Positions 36,734-49,410 of a stretch of 64,000 bases of DNA are shown here, piece by piece. The notes under the pieces were generated by a model. That model did no database searches. It saw nothing but the letters and a program-made list of their open reading frames with translations, and had not been told where the DNA came from. Position 1 is the first letter of the stretch. Every line of letters begins with the position of its first letter. Source of the DNA: Siphlonurus alternatus (Eukaryota; Arthropoda; Insecta; Ephemeroptera; Siphlonuridae); NCBI GenBank assembly GCA_949825025.1, contig OX463780.1:22894229-22958228 (forward strand), read 5' to 3'. A program made the position numbers and the translations under genes.

Positions 36734-36879
36734 TTAGCATCCTAGTTTGAGAATCTCTATGATACTATTTGCTATAGCTGCTAAATATTTTAAATTCATA
36801 CAAAGTAACATAATTATAAATTCATTAGAAAACAAGTTGAGTAAAGTTAATCAAAAGGTATTGAAAAAAGGCGATGCAG

Positions 36880-37190
36880 TACATTTTACCGTACCTGAGC
36901 GTACCTGATGAAAGCTTTTAGTTGCAAGTGAGGTGGTGACCCATGACCCCGGGCCAATTAGTCAGGGCACTCTGCTCGCGGGGACGCTAATGATATGCGA
37001 CGTATCGTGAAATATGACGGCGCACGTCACTTTGTTTGCCACACACGAAACGAATTTCTCAGAAGCTTAGACGCCTTTCGACAGTTAAAACCTATTATTA
37101 CGAAAGTGAAGGAGGCCTTCCGTGTCCCAGTGGCTACAAATGTTATCAACAGATTTGTTACCGTGATGAGAAATAAACTTTTATCATAAA
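36880..37190. promoter_or_regulatory. GC-richer island with homeodomain cores
   Basis: GGTGACCCATGACCCCGGG, CCAATTAG and GCTAATGATATG occur together at 36928-36997, combining receptor-like and TAAT-type cores. The 64-codon plus frame to 37189 is Arg/Lys/Val-rich and unrecognised. Candidate enhancer. Confidence 0.3.
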
Positions 37191-38620
37191 ATGAATCTAT
37201 TCACTTTTGAAACTACCAACCTTAAACATAAAACCATATACTGAGATTATATTTTTGTAATCATTTTTTATGTTGTAACTTTTGTTTTTTTAGAACTGTT
37301 TCGTGTTTCTTTTGTTTTAAATTATTATACAATATATTTTTAGAAATCATATTTTCTGTATTAAATATAAAACCTAGCATCTGTGGTATATAAAAAGGGT
37401 TAAAAAACTTCAAGTAATATTTACACTACACTTATATTACGCCATTACACATGCGCTCTTTATCACCCCTTCCATACACTACCAAGTTGTCAAACAATAG
37501 AACGAAGCACGTGAGGTTAATTAATGATTCCAGATGACGATCACGCTGCGCTTTTGTCATTTCTACACTCTGCTGACATTGCGTATTACAAGTTTTCTAG
37601 TAAATAAACTCCCCTATATATAATATAAAGTACTTGCAATAAAGTCAGTACCATATACAAGTCATCAAATTCTATATATACCAACCCTTATTCAGTTCTG
37701 TCACTATCAGCACTTCAATAATAACATTGAAAAATATATAATATTTATTATAATATATAAAATTGGTATTATTATCTTTTATTATATATTTTTTGCATTA
37801 ATTTTTGTCACTGATATGGTCACGTGTTTCATTACCAAACAACTATTATTTGAAATATTACTATTGCAACAATCGAATGCATGCACCCTTGTATGATAGT
37901 ACAACAAAAAAAGGGCTATCTCATATCAAACGTCACACGCCCTATTTTTTCCAGCACGTGACTGCTATAACTGCACACGCCCCTGCTGCATTCTACATAT
38001 ACTGCAGCAGAGAGCATGAGCCATTTTTGTCGCCTCAGCGCATATCTCGTTGCTCGTATATATGAAACGAACTATCACTGCTCTCTGAAAATGACTTTAA
38101 TGTACACACACACACCCTCAGAGAAGGATTAGAATGGTTGTTGTTATATTTCTAGTTTATATTATATGAATGGAGTTAGGGTAGCTGTACGCCGTATATA
38201 AGTTTTCAAAATATACTTTATTATAAACTGATAAAAATATTTCAAAATATTTAATTATATTTTTGATTAATGGTTAACGTTTACAATAATATTTACATTT
38301 TTTATTGTATAATATTCTTGAGTTGTTATATAATATATGGTAACAAGAGAGGATTTATACTTACAACGAAGGGAATTATAAAAATTAAATAAAAAACACA
38401 GATAGTTAATTTAATTTTGTTTCATATATACCATGCATCAATATGAACTTTACAAGATTAAATGTGTGGTGTTTTCAATCATTGCATAAATGTAATTCTC
38501 ACATAATTATACTGTGTCACAAATACAAAATCTACATTGTATAAAAATTAGACAATATTAACAATTATATATTATATTACGTCATTTTTAAATAATACCA
38601 AACACTTGAATATATATTAT
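37191..38620. other. AT-rich stretch with a patch at 37810-38060
   Basis: The patch carries two CACGTG E-boxes (near 37822 and 37955). It also has an inverted repeat CTGCTGCA/TGCAGCAG with a 12-nt loop at 37982-38009. No gene. Confidence 0.35.
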
Positions 38621-38900
38621 ATACATACAATAGTGGCACGCTTTACAGTATTTCCTGCTAATTCTGCCTACATTAAAATGACCAGTGATACAATGATTGA
38701 TGTAGTACAGTCTCCGTACATCTAGCGGTCCTATATTATGAATGGCTGACACAATAGCCGCTATGATGATCATGAGCTCTGTCCGGTCTGCAGCCGGCAG
38801 CAATGGACCCTCCGGACTGCAGGATGTCCGGCCGAGAGAGAGAGATGGTGGTCAGTGGTGCTCACTAGCCATAGCGATACTGCATGAGTTGAATATTTGA
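38621..38900. other. GC-richer island
   Basis: Contains TCCGGTCTGCAG, TCCGGACTGCAG and TGTCCGGCC close together (38778-38834), i.e. repeated TCCGG/CTGCAG units, and a short GA run. The 71-codon minus frame is not recognisable. Confidence 0.35.
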
Positions 38901-39436
38901 TTTATATACCCATGCAGACATATAATATAGTGTGGTTTCCTATATATATGTAAAGGAAAAGGTCAACAATTGTTATTTTCCGATATACGTATTGTTTTCA
39001 TATTATATGCTATGTCATATTACGGTTAACAAAATTCCATCAGTTTTCTTGTTTTCTATGAAGATTAAGTTAAAAGAAAACAAGGAATTTTTTTACCAAT
39101 CTTATTTGAATATTTGGATAATATATACCCGAATATTATAGTTAAAAAATGATCTCAGTATTATAGTACAGTATAATTATTTATTACTACTTACCCCAAA
39201 TATATATATACGGATATGTTTAGCCATTCAGATGCAGTTTCACCTTTACAAAGCTTAAAATCTCGTGCGCCCTTCACCCTCTATTTTTAAATGTATTATG
39301 TATTTTTCCCAGTAATTTTATTTGTCCTGATGAGGTTTTCTATATATTATATAATAGAATATATATTATATGCTAGAATGTATATCTACAGCTTGATATA
39401 ATATATCTTTTTTTAAAAAATCTTAATATCTTGCAC

Positions 39437-39469
<33 letters not shown>

Positions 39470-39920
39470 ATAGATAATGTGATTACTTATTAATTAAATT
39501 AATTTGTTAACTTTTAATGCGATGTATAATTATTTAATTAAAAATAAAGCAAAGTCAAATTAAATCATGGCTTTACTTTCATTTTCAAAAGATTAAATTG
39601 TTAATAAACTTGTGTATTATTATTATCAGAGCTTATTTTTTACAGTAGCAGTAACTTACAAAAACAAACAACTATTTATAAACAAAAAAAAGTGTGTTGC
39701 TTTAATTAAGCAATTTAATGACTTATATAATTATTTTAGACAGAATTTTAATTAAAGCTCAACTATTTATTTTTAATTATATTATAATAGATGTCAAGAA
39801 CCTTATAGTTAAATGTTTTTACATAATAATTCCAAAACAAAAGTACATTGTATTTTTATTTTGTTGACCATATTTAGTATTGAAAAAGTGTGAAATGTTT
39901 TTGTCTTAAGCCTTCAGGTA
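38901..39920. other. AT-rich stretch with (TA)n at 39436-39472
   Basis: A TA array with one TTT interruption; otherwise plain AT-rich DNA. Confidence 0.6.
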
Positions 39921-40455
39921 CTTGAGACTGTGCTGTTAATGGAATTTGAATTGATTTCAATGTAATTTATATTCAACACATATACCGAGTCAAGTGCATT
40001 TTTACTGCAACAGTCAGGCATCAAGTACATGCATTATGCACATCACATCGCGTGCATCCTTGGTCTCTACTGCATGCAGCTCGAGGTATTCCCATCGCCA
40101 CCTCTGCCACTTTCCTTTGTCCTCTCATCCCTCGCCGCTGCACTGCGTTGTTTTTATCATGTTTCTACGATTTAATCAATTCAAGATTAATCCCGGAAGT
40201 GGAATAATTTCTAATCTTAATGAAAATTTAAGTACTAATTTGTTTATTAAAAGAGGTTATAATTTGTAATGTAAATCTCTCTGGTTACAAATTGATAAAT
40301 AGTAAAATATTCGTTATACTTCTTGCTAGTTCCGGGAGCAAATCTTTTTTTATTTAAACTGTATAGTGTAGTTGTTTTACTATAGAAGCCAGTAGCCCTT
40401 ACTAATGACTACGCGGCCTCACAACGTTCTATTAACAACTCGTTAACTTAACACA

Positions 40456-40456
<1 letters not shown>
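39921..40456. other. GC-richer island and flank
   Basis: 40010-40150 is GC-richer with GCATGCAGCTCGAGG; the 91-codon plus frame is not recognisable. 40380-40456 is a second small patch leading into a CT array. Confidence 0.3.

Positions 40457-40549
<93 letters not shown>
40457..40549 (+). repeat. (CT)n microsatellite, about 46 units
   Basis: Uninterrupted CT array at the edge of a small GC-richer patch. Confidence 0.97.
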
Positions 40550-40554
<5 letters not shown>

Positions 40555-41480
40555 TTTTCTAGTTTCATCACTTCATACGACGCGTGTTGTTTGTTTTTTT
40601 CCAACTCATCATAAAACTAATTAGGGAAAAAAATACCAGAAGACAGTTCTTTACAACTATAATATTATTAACCTATGAATATTTAGTTTATAATGATTTA
40701 TCAGTTTCTTTAGTAGCACGTAAAAATATAAGGAAGTTAAAAGAAAAAAACTTGTAATGTAAAAATTTTATGACTTTAAAAAAATACTTAGAATATTTGC
40801 ATGTTGATAATGATCTTCATATTTAGCAATAAAGAACATGTTTTTAATTAAACATATATTTTATTCATTGTCTTGCTTGTCAGTCATCTTACTAATAAAG
40901 AAATTTATATGGATGCTGGGTAATATTTTGTTAATTAGTTATTAAGTTTTTAAGATTAAGTTTACTGATCGTAATTAGTCTATAAAACATTATATAGAAC
41001 CAATGCAGATCATGTTTCAAGGTGTACAAAAAATCACCCCACTAAAAATGGATGAGTACAGTTTGTATTATGAAAATAGTCTTGACCTTTCTAAATTGGT
41101 GCATAAAACAAAACAAAAAACGCAACAAATTAATTAATAATATTGTTGAATACTCTTCACAAAAAACAAGTTCTTGCCGAGTAAATTAATAATACTGTTT
41201 TATTTATATATTATATTTTTATTATTCGGTACGTTTTTTTATTATTTATTAAATTATTATGAATCCCACTCTTATTGCTTTATAACTTAAATGTAAAATA
41301 AACATTATACAAAATTTTTATATTTATTATAAAATTCATTAATTATACTCAAACCCCTTAAATGATAACTACAATAAAATTGCATACAACACATTATGAA
41401 AATATATGATAACTTGAGTAAAATAAATTGAAAATCAGTTTAAAAATTATGTTAATTAGAATCTGCACATCAAATAAGAA
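40550..41480. other. AT-rich stretch, nothing assignable
   Basis: No features seen; an ATTTGCAT octamer occurs at 40795-40802. Confidence 0.5.
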
Positions 41481-42190
41481 CCCAATTGTACAGACTAGTT
41501 TTCTCCGTGTACTGTCGTATGCAGCTGGACCGTGGCTGTGGAAATCCAGTAGCAGTAAGGCGAAGAGTTGACCGCCACTACCACCGATTTATTATCGCAG
41601 GCGAGTGGCCGTCGCCGCAGACAGCAGAATGGCTTGGCAGCGACGGAGGAGGCCAAAACAGCGAACAATGAGACCCGGCGAGCATCTACAAAAAGTTATT
41701 CTCTTCCCAAGCACACTTTGTTCACGTCTAGTTCAGATGTAATATTAAAAAATATATATATTTTTCAGGTCGTTAAAATAGAAATCTCAGTAAATGGTCT
41801 ATGGGTCCATTGTTATTTAATTCACTTGAAAAACAGAAAGAAAATCTATTAAAATTATAAACAGGAAGTCATAGCGTAGGCCTTGATACTTGTAAAAAAA
41901 AATAATAATAAGGAAAAAATGTCAAGAAAAAATATAAAAGTATTTTGCTATAGACAAAATTCCAAAAATTAAAAGTTAAATTGTTAATTTGAAGTTACGA
42001 GAAAAGTATATTGCAATAACAGCTGAGGTCACATCCTCTTTAAATGTCGTCGGTGTGCAGGCTAATGAATGCACGCCGCCTCATTGTACAGTCTGCCTCA
42101 ATAAAACCAGCAGAAGAGGGTGCATCTACTTAGCAAGCTTCAGTGAGAGAGCGCGCCTCATTGACCGTATCACCCACTTTCTTTTTTAGA
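41481..42190. other. Two small GC-richer islands separated by AT-rich DNA
   Basis: 41490-41720 and 42010-42180. Frames of 61-94 codons over the first are open in two phases and unrecognised. A TTTTTCAG acceptor-like site lies at 41762-41769 with no donor partner. Confidence 0.3.
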
Positions 42191-43109
42191 ATATTTTAGG
42201 CAAATTTTATATTCACAAGTGTATTTTTTTATTTATATAATATAAATTATAACAAAAACACCATGCCTCTTTAAATTTAGTGATGATAATATGAATAACT
42301 TTAAATTATATTAATTTTAAAGTAAAATTATGCACTGCTAATTTCTTATTATTATTATACAGTGTTGTTGATGGTTATAAATAAAATGGTTCAGTGGTTG
42401 TATAAATTTGCATGCATTGACCTAGAGAGAGAAAAACACATGGTAGTGCTACTGCTGGGTATGAATGACCTTAAAGAAAAATTTAAATTTTCATTCAATA
42501 AAAATTTAAATAAACGTAATATATGGAAAATCGATTTTAACATCAACTGCTAAATGAAACAGATTAGGTGGATTATTGTTACATAACAATTTATATTTGT
42601 GGTTGGATTTTTTTATTCCCTACTCAATAAATTTTATAGCATAAAGTTTCACTTATTTTTTTTTTTTATAATTTTCATATTATTAACTATCAAGATGATA
42701 ATCATTGTGTTTTTTATGTATTGAAAATGCATTTGCTTTATATTTAATAATATACTCTGTTAATATGTTTCATGAGTTTGTTCACTAATTTTTAACCAGT
42801 AAAAATAATACAATTTATTTATTAGTTACAGTTCGTGTATACATATTAACTTGAAATTTATAATAAAATCAATTTTACAATTAATATATATATACACTAT
42901 TGTTGGGGAAATTTAAAAATAATAAATCTAAAGCAACATAATATCAATAATAAAAGAAGTGTTGAAAAAGTTGCCTATATTATAGGGGTTTAAAAAAATA
43001 ATATTTTTTTGTTATTCATACAAGAAAATAATATACAACGTTTCTTAAATATTATTTAAAGTTAAGTAAATGTTATAATGAGCTACATTAAGTAAGAATA
43101 AACACTCCG
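42191..43109. other. AT-rich stretch, nothing assignable
   Basis: No features apart from an ATTTGCAT octamer at 42406-42413. Confidence 0.5.
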
Positions 43110-43320
43110 CCAGCCATTTTATATTTGTGGTCGTGTTCACCGACGCGTGTCGAGCGAGTTGCACCACCAGCAAGCTACAAGCGACGCAAGCTCAGCGGCA
43201 AACGACGGCGCTACTTGAAACGACGACCCCTCCCCCTCACTGCTACTACGCTCCCTTACGTTGCCATGGAAACGGAAATGCTGTTGCTATAACGTGCTAT
43301 TTGGTTGGCTAAAGCTTAAC
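43110..43320. promoter_or_regulatory. GC-rich island with RFX X-box
   Basis: GTTGCCATGGAAAC at 43260-43273 matches 13 of 14 bases of the palindromic RFX X-box GTTGCCATGGCAAC, typical of ciliary-gene promoters and of RFX-bound enhancers. The island is CGACG-rich. The 61-codon plus frame is a composition effect. No ciliary gene is visible nearby. Confidence 0.45.
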
Positions 43321-44460
43321 ATTATTCAACTTATTCATTGGTCGTTATAATAAAAAAAACTTATTATTAAAAATATATATAATTGTTACACTTTAAATTT
43401 GTTTATTTATATATATACAGTTAATATTATGTAGAATTAAAGGTATAATATTGGATCGATATATATTTTTTTCTACTGTGACGTTGCTATATAACATTTA
43501 GAGGGCGGTGCTCCCTATATATGTCGTGCATGTATTCAAAAGTCGTACGTTGCTTTGCTTGCATGATACCAGCAGCGTGATTTCATGTCATCACGAGTAT
43601 AGAGTTCTTTTTACTGTTGACTATACTTCTAATCTCTTTTTATTGTAATATTTATAATATGTAAAGAAGGGGGTTTCTTATGACAAATCTAAATGTCGTG
43701 ATACATGACATTGAAATCTACAACTTAAAAATGGTTTATTATAACAAAAAAGGTGTACACGTTAATGTTTTTATAATATAACAATGCTTTATTATATAAA
43801 AGTAGAATTTTCTAATGGAGAAAATGTTTAGTTTTGTTCATTTTTTTTATCAGATTAAAAAATATGACACATACAGAATTTGAGATTGATTTAACAATTT
43901 TATCAAGTTGGTGTTAAATCCTATTGCTTGAAAATTTGATTATTTTTAATAATTATGTTATTTTGCTACATAGTTAAATTAATGTTATACTGTACATATA
44001 TGTATTATGTAAAATAGCCGGAAGTGTCATATTTCTTGCCTGCTATCGTTTTTATCTTTTGAACCTGTGCTGAACGAAAGTTGTACGTCAACTTTAAGTA
44101 CTAAAATTCGAAGAGGAAAGTAAAATCTTTTACTTTGGGTTACTTACATAAAGTGAAAATAATAAAAAAATAAATAAAAATAATATCAGCTGAATATTTC
44201 AAGAAAACATTTCATTGAAATTTTCATCATAATATTCACATACTGCAGCATGCAAGATTATTTTTACTGAATTGTGATCGATGTTAAATTTTTAACAATA
44301 ACAAAAATAAATGCAAAATATTTCAACAATTAAGAAAATAATCAGTTCAGCTTTTATAAATATATTATATATAATCAATGCAATTAATCTAATTTAGGCT
44401 TAGAATTTTTATATAAATTTAAATAAATAGTGAGAAAAAATCTATATATTTTTCATAAAA
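43321..44460. other. AT-rich stretch, nothing assignable
   Basis: AT-rich; the patch 43495-43590 is slightly GC-richer without signal. Confidence 0.5.
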
Positions 44461-44763
44461 GAAATCAAAATGAAGTGCGTGATATTTACGTGTAGGGGTC
44501 GCTCAGAGCAGAGTGAAGTTGCCGCCAAAACATCCCCCACTTCTGCCCCCACCCCCGCAAAACCGCCCGCTCATGAATGTTGCATGAGCCACGGCGCGAG
44601 CGAGAGACAGCATGTGACTCACTGCAGGCTGGCGAAGAGACAGTGCGGATTACAGGGATCATCGCACCATCCCAGTAAAGTCCTCCTCCTTCCTCCCTCG
44701 TCAACCAGAATTAAGATTTGTCTAGCTTTCATAAAGTCTCTAAACATATCTTAGGATATGTTT
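44461..44763. other. GC-rich island with two inverted repeats
   Basis: GCTCATG and CATGAGC flank a 7-nt loop at 44569-44589. AAACATATC and GATATGTTT flank TTAG at 44742-44763. Frames of 72-94 codons on opposite strands reflect composition. Confidence 0.35.
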
Positions 44764-45290
44764 GATATTACATGATTTATTATATATAATTATGGTTTAT
44801 ATAATAAAAACATTTTATTATAATATAATGATCAATTTAAACCATTGATATATTTTTTATAGTACACTATAAAAATATAATATTTCATTTTAACTGATAA
44901 AAAAGTAAAAAAAAAGTACATTGAACCTTTATATTTAAAAGGTTTTCCATAAAAAGCTACTCGTAGAAAAAATATTAAAGCAAACTTATACTGTAAAAAA
45001 ATTTAAATAATGATTTTTATCAATTATTATAATACAGCAAAATGAAGTTGTTACATTATATAAACTGATTCAAAATAAAAATCATTTTCAAAAGAAATGA
45101 AATTCTATAAAAATTTATCACATTTATATAAATATAAAATTTGATTAAATAAATTAAAATTATTTTAAACATAATTTATTCAAATTAACACCTTTTTGGA
45201 TTATCTTTAAAAGTTGTCTAATTATCTCCCCTCTTTACTTTTTGTGTCTTATCTTTTCATGCAAGTTGCATATATAGTAAAGTATCTAAA
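44764..45290. other. AT-rich stretch
   Basis: No features seen. Confidence 0.6.
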
Positions 45291-45467
45291 AGATAACTAT
45301 AATGGCAAGCAAGAACCATCATCAGAATGTGCTGATCACCTACTAACTAGGACGACGTAAGTACAAGCCGGAAAACAGGCAGGAGGCTTCAGGTTTGCTT
45401 GCTGGTAACAAGCCGTTAGTCTTAACGATCGACTGGCTTGGAGCTTATCACACACAAACCCCTTCTC

Positions 45468-45536
<69 letters not shown>

Positions 45537-45830
45537 GTACTATACTAAACCCCTGTGAAGTAACGAAGGATTCACCACTGAGACGACAACTGTGAAGTTA
45601 CTTACTTACCCCTTTTCATCGTGTGTCTTTGCCTTGAAGCTTGCAGCTATATAGACTAGCAGCCATAGCTATATAACTAAAGAAGGGGAGGTGAGAGGGT
45701 ATATACACATCACTTAATACCACCGCCACTCTCATCTCATAGTGAACTGCTGGTGCATAGTCAGCTAGAATAGAAGTTGGTATAACTATACTAGCGCCGT
45801 GGAATATAGGCAACCAACAGAACATTGTTT
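45291..45830. other. GC-richer island containing a CT array
   Basis: Unique flanks around the (CT)n at 45470-45533. Frames that cross the array are artefacts; the minus frame 45616-45825 is unrecognised. Confidence 0.35.
45470..45533 (+). repeat. (TC)n microsatellite, 32 units
   Basis: Pure TC array inside a GC-richer island. Confidence 0.97.
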
Positions 45831-47550
45831 ACTAAAATAAGAAAATCTGACGTGAGAGAGTTTACTAAGTTCCTTAATAATCATTTTAAGCCATATATAA
45901 AGATGATGATAGATTAACTATAATTTAAACCTACTTAAGTATGATTTTTACTGTATATATTTGTTTTAGAATTGTGTACATTATTTTATTTCACGTACAT
46001 ATGATTCATATATATATAACAAGAAACATCAAAGCCTTTTTTATTTTAATACAATCATTATTAAATTATAATGATCTCAAACAAAAACATTACCACGTAT
46101 TATATAGACATTTAATTAGATTTTTTTTTGTTGTTATATAATACGTAGAAAGGAAAAGTGATAGTACATAAACTAAGTTTTGTAAGAGCTAGTTTGTGTG
46201 ATCATGAAGCACAACTAATATGAAATGACATGTTTGGTGTGTGGAGTTAAAAGCACTCACACCCTCTCTTGTGTACGACGTTGATGCAATAACACACAAC
46301 AACACCTCCAGCAGCATCATTATATATATCCTCCCTCTCTCTATGTACAAAGATATGGTCATGCATATTCCCTAAAACATTATCACTATCATACTATATA
46401 CTCTCCTTAGAGAGTCGGCATCTAAAAAGGAATCAAAGAAAAAAAAAATGAGTAGGGTGGATTTTTATTTTAGGGTGTGAGAAGTCAATTTGATTTTTGA
46501 TGTGACGCCTTTTTTTTTCTTATTTCCTTCTCTTTGGTCCAGAGGCAAAGAGATCACAGAAAGAGGAAAATATACACTTCTCTCTTTTTAGTAAAGAGAT
46601 ATATATACCAAAAGAGGGTATATATAAAAAAAAGAAGGCATCAGAGTTGAAAATGTGTGAGATATACTACTTATTCTTTATCATATACCTATCCCCAAAT
46701 CATACTCAAATTTGATTTTCAATTTTTGTTTTTATTATTGATGACTTGCGGTGATTACGTTTCTACGTGAAATACGATTTTCTTTTTGTCATTTGAATTT
46801 CTTTCAACTTCAATTCAAATACATGACATATAAGATTATATGAACATATTCATAATTAGATTATTATATGCTTTTATGTTAATTCTAAACTTGCGTGTGC
46901 ATTGATAGTTTTATGTAAAATGATTTCTATGTCAAAAGCTTTTAACTTTTATAAACAAAACGATTTGTAATCATTTTCAACTACACTCATATATAGTTAT
47001 TTTTGTTACGTAATAACGTAAGTATATTCATCACACGAAAGACATAAATTGATTGATCCTTTCTGTAAGTTTATGTAATGTGTAACATGTAAAATATGTA
47101 ACAAATGTTTCGTTAGTTTGTGTATTGGCGTTTGATATAATTGAATTGATTTGTAATAATTTCAATACTGATAATTATGTTGTCTGTAGGTGTTAATTGA
47201 ACTGATATATTATAAATAAAGAAACTTTATTTTGTTTTATTTGCTTATAATATTATGAAAAAATTACAGATAGACTATCGGGTAAGTTTTTTTATTTTAA
47301 AAATGAAGTGTGTAATTAATCAATTAATTATTATGATTTACAGAAATTAAGTATATTTTTTAAGTTCAAATCATGAACGTCATATTATTATGTAGTCAAA
47401 TAATTACAAAAGAATATTTTTACAATAAGTAAAGAACATGATTACATATATTATTTTCCATTTTAATTCATGGAGTACTTTATGAAAGTAGCAAAAATAG
47501 TAGTAAATGAAAACTACAAAACACATGTACTGATATAGTACTATATAGCT
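45831..47550. other. AT-rich stretch
   Basis: AT-rich with pyrimidine- and purine-rich patches at 46250-46640; no coding or repeat structure of note. Confidence 0.5.
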
Positions 47551-47940
47551 AGCCTAAATCGAGTACATACTTTGTGGTAATTTTATTTTTTACGTCGTTA
47601 CACTAATGGCAAAGCTTGCAGATTAAAGAGACCATCTGTGACGCTTAGGCTTGATCGGTCACGCACAAAAGCTGGAATTGGACTTGGGTTCTTACAGTTA
47701 TCAATCTGCTAAAGCTAGCTTACGATGTGTAGAGGAAAAAAAAAGAAAGAAAAAATATGTCCAATACAACATTGTTCTAAACTTATAAGTTCAATAGACA
47801 CTTTTTTTTTCCATTGTTGAAATAGGGGAATTATGGTTCTCTTTTTGCTTTTCATCATTCTAGCAACACATCATCATATATATAACCCTCTATAGTAACC
47901 ACAATTGGATTTAGTGTTAGTGCTTCGATATATCCTGTAC
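47551..47940. other. Moderate-GC patch then AT-rich DNA
   Basis: 47590-47720 is moderately GC-rich with no open frame of note. Confidence 0.3.
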
Positions 47941-47958
47941 TGTATATAGTCGCTTGTA

Positions 47959-48002
47959 CCAATGCTTTATATCAGCCCCGCCCAACACCGCAACTTTCGC
48001 GC
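47959..48002 (+). promoter_or_regulatory. Promoter-like CCAAT / GC-box / E2F cluster
   Basis: CCAAT at 47959-47963, CCCCGCCC (Sp1/KLF GC box) at 47976-47983 and TTTCGCGC (E2F consensus) at 47995-48002 occur within 44 bp. The order resembles a proliferation-type promoter, but no gene follows; the next 45 bp contain an A run and G-rich sequence. Confidence 0.35.
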
Positions 48003-48084
48003 CGCGCCACACATGTTACAAAATCAAAAAAAAAAAAAAAAAAATGGGGGGAGGAGGGGTGAAATTATGGGGGGTGGAACGAAC

Positions 48085-48125
48085 ACGTCAAAGTCCTGTG
48101 ATCGAATCTTGTCTTATTTGACAAG
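48085..48125 (+). mobile_element. Possible tRNA-like SINE relic
   Basis: CGTCAAAGTCCTGTGATCGAATCT (read as CGTCAAAGTCC then TGTGATCGAATCT) resembles the extra-arm to T-arm part of the other tRNA-like relics. An A run lies upstream (48027-48043). No A box is clear. Confidence 0.25.
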
Positions 48126-48431
48126 GAGGGGAAATGTATGAGACAAATAATAAAAGGGGAATAGAATATGAAAATAAAATAAAAAATTTAATAAAAATTA
48201 AAATATATAAAAGGCTTCATTTTGACTTGATAGTGGTTAGAAGTTGGGGGATTAAAGTCTAGTTAGAAAACCTTGTTCTGTACTTCTTTTTTTATAACTC
48301 TAACACACCCTTGTCTATTTCCTCAAACAGGATTAAGTCTTTTCGTAATAGCCAATTCATCCAGTAATCAAATCTAAACCCCCACCCTTCATATTGTTCC
48401 TATATATAGTATAGTATAAGTATAGTATAGA

Positions 48432-48433
48432 GC

Positions 48434-48465
<32 letters not shown>
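48432..48465 (+). repeat. (GCT)8(GAT)3 trinucleotide repeat
   Basis: Compound trinucleotide array; no surrounding open frame suggests a coding repeat. Confidence 0.95.
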
Positions 48466-49190
48466 AAAATCCCTCATTTTGGTGTTGCCATGATTAAAGG
48501 GGCATTTTCAAAACTCCAGGGATTTGTTTCTGGAATCGTTTGATCAACAAAATGGAAGAGAAAATATTTGAACACAAACAATATTTTTGATAATATTTTT
48601 TGTGAAAGTCTTTTCAAAGAACTTTAATTTTATCTTCAACTTAAATTTAAGACCTCTAAAAAGAAAGCAATATTACTGTCGATCAGTAATACTACAAATT
48701 GCCGTGAACAGAAATTTTACATTTTTAAAACATGATATTTTTTTAGAGATATTGCACTGTAAAAAGGAATTCACAAATGAAAGGGTGGCAATTATTATTA
48801 TTATTGGGCAGACATTACTGTAAACAAAACTTTATAAACATGCATGCTGATGTTGCTTATTTCTTGTGTAAACTGATTTTTTTTTCTTCAAAACTGACTA
48901 AAACAACAACGCAATTATGTCAAATTAATTTTAAATTTTCTCGAGCGATCTTGTAAATTTTAACTATATGATTACACAAAATAACACTGCTAATAAAATT
49001 TGTAACTACTTCACATTTTACTTCTGCTGTAACCTATTTTGAAAAAAAGCTTTAACCACAGCATAGCTTAAGTTTAATAAAATTTCATTTTTTATATCAT
49101 AGATATTTGTTTAATAAAACGTTTAATTATATAATTAAATAATATAAAAAATGATTTTTATTAAGTGTTCAGGTAGAACAAAGTATAAAG
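48466..49190. other. AT-rich stretch
   Basis: No features; a Phe/Asn-rich 78-codon frame at 48587-48823 reflects composition. Confidence 0.5.
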
Positions 49191-49199
49191 TGGTTAATT

Positions 49200-49410
49200 G
49201 TTGGGGTTAATGTAGGGTTGGTTGGATGGTTAGCCTTAGTGGTGGTAGTGCAGCAGCTGTGCCCTCCCCCCCTCCCTCGTGTCCAGTGTCCCAGAACGCC
49301 ACCCAACCAACGTTATTACAATTACAAATTTCCACTCTGACTGACTGCAGACCTGACGAAATAATTGGCCAACCAAACGTTATACAATTTGTGGTCGCTT
49401 TTAATATATA
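49200..49410. promoter_or_regulatory. Island with imperfect 21-bp direct repeats
   Basis: CCAACCAACGTTATTACAAT (49303-49322) and CCAACCAAACGTTATACAAT (49369-49388) are spaced 66 bp apart and differ by single-base indels. GGTTGGTTGGATGG at 49216-49229 is partly complementary to them. CCAACCAAACG-type sequence recalls Myb-like sites, but the factor is unknown. Frames on both strands are not recognised. Confidence 0.4.

Noticed and set aside
19948..40400. Shared ATAGAAGCCAGTAG at about 19950 and 40383
   Set aside because: A single 14-base match between two places is near chance for 64 kb, and flanks do not align.
44755..44774. Sequence resembling the mature miR-190 start (GATATGTTTGATATT)
   Set aside because: The rest of the mature sequence differs and no pairing arm of suitable length folds with it; the local inverted repeat is only 9 bp.
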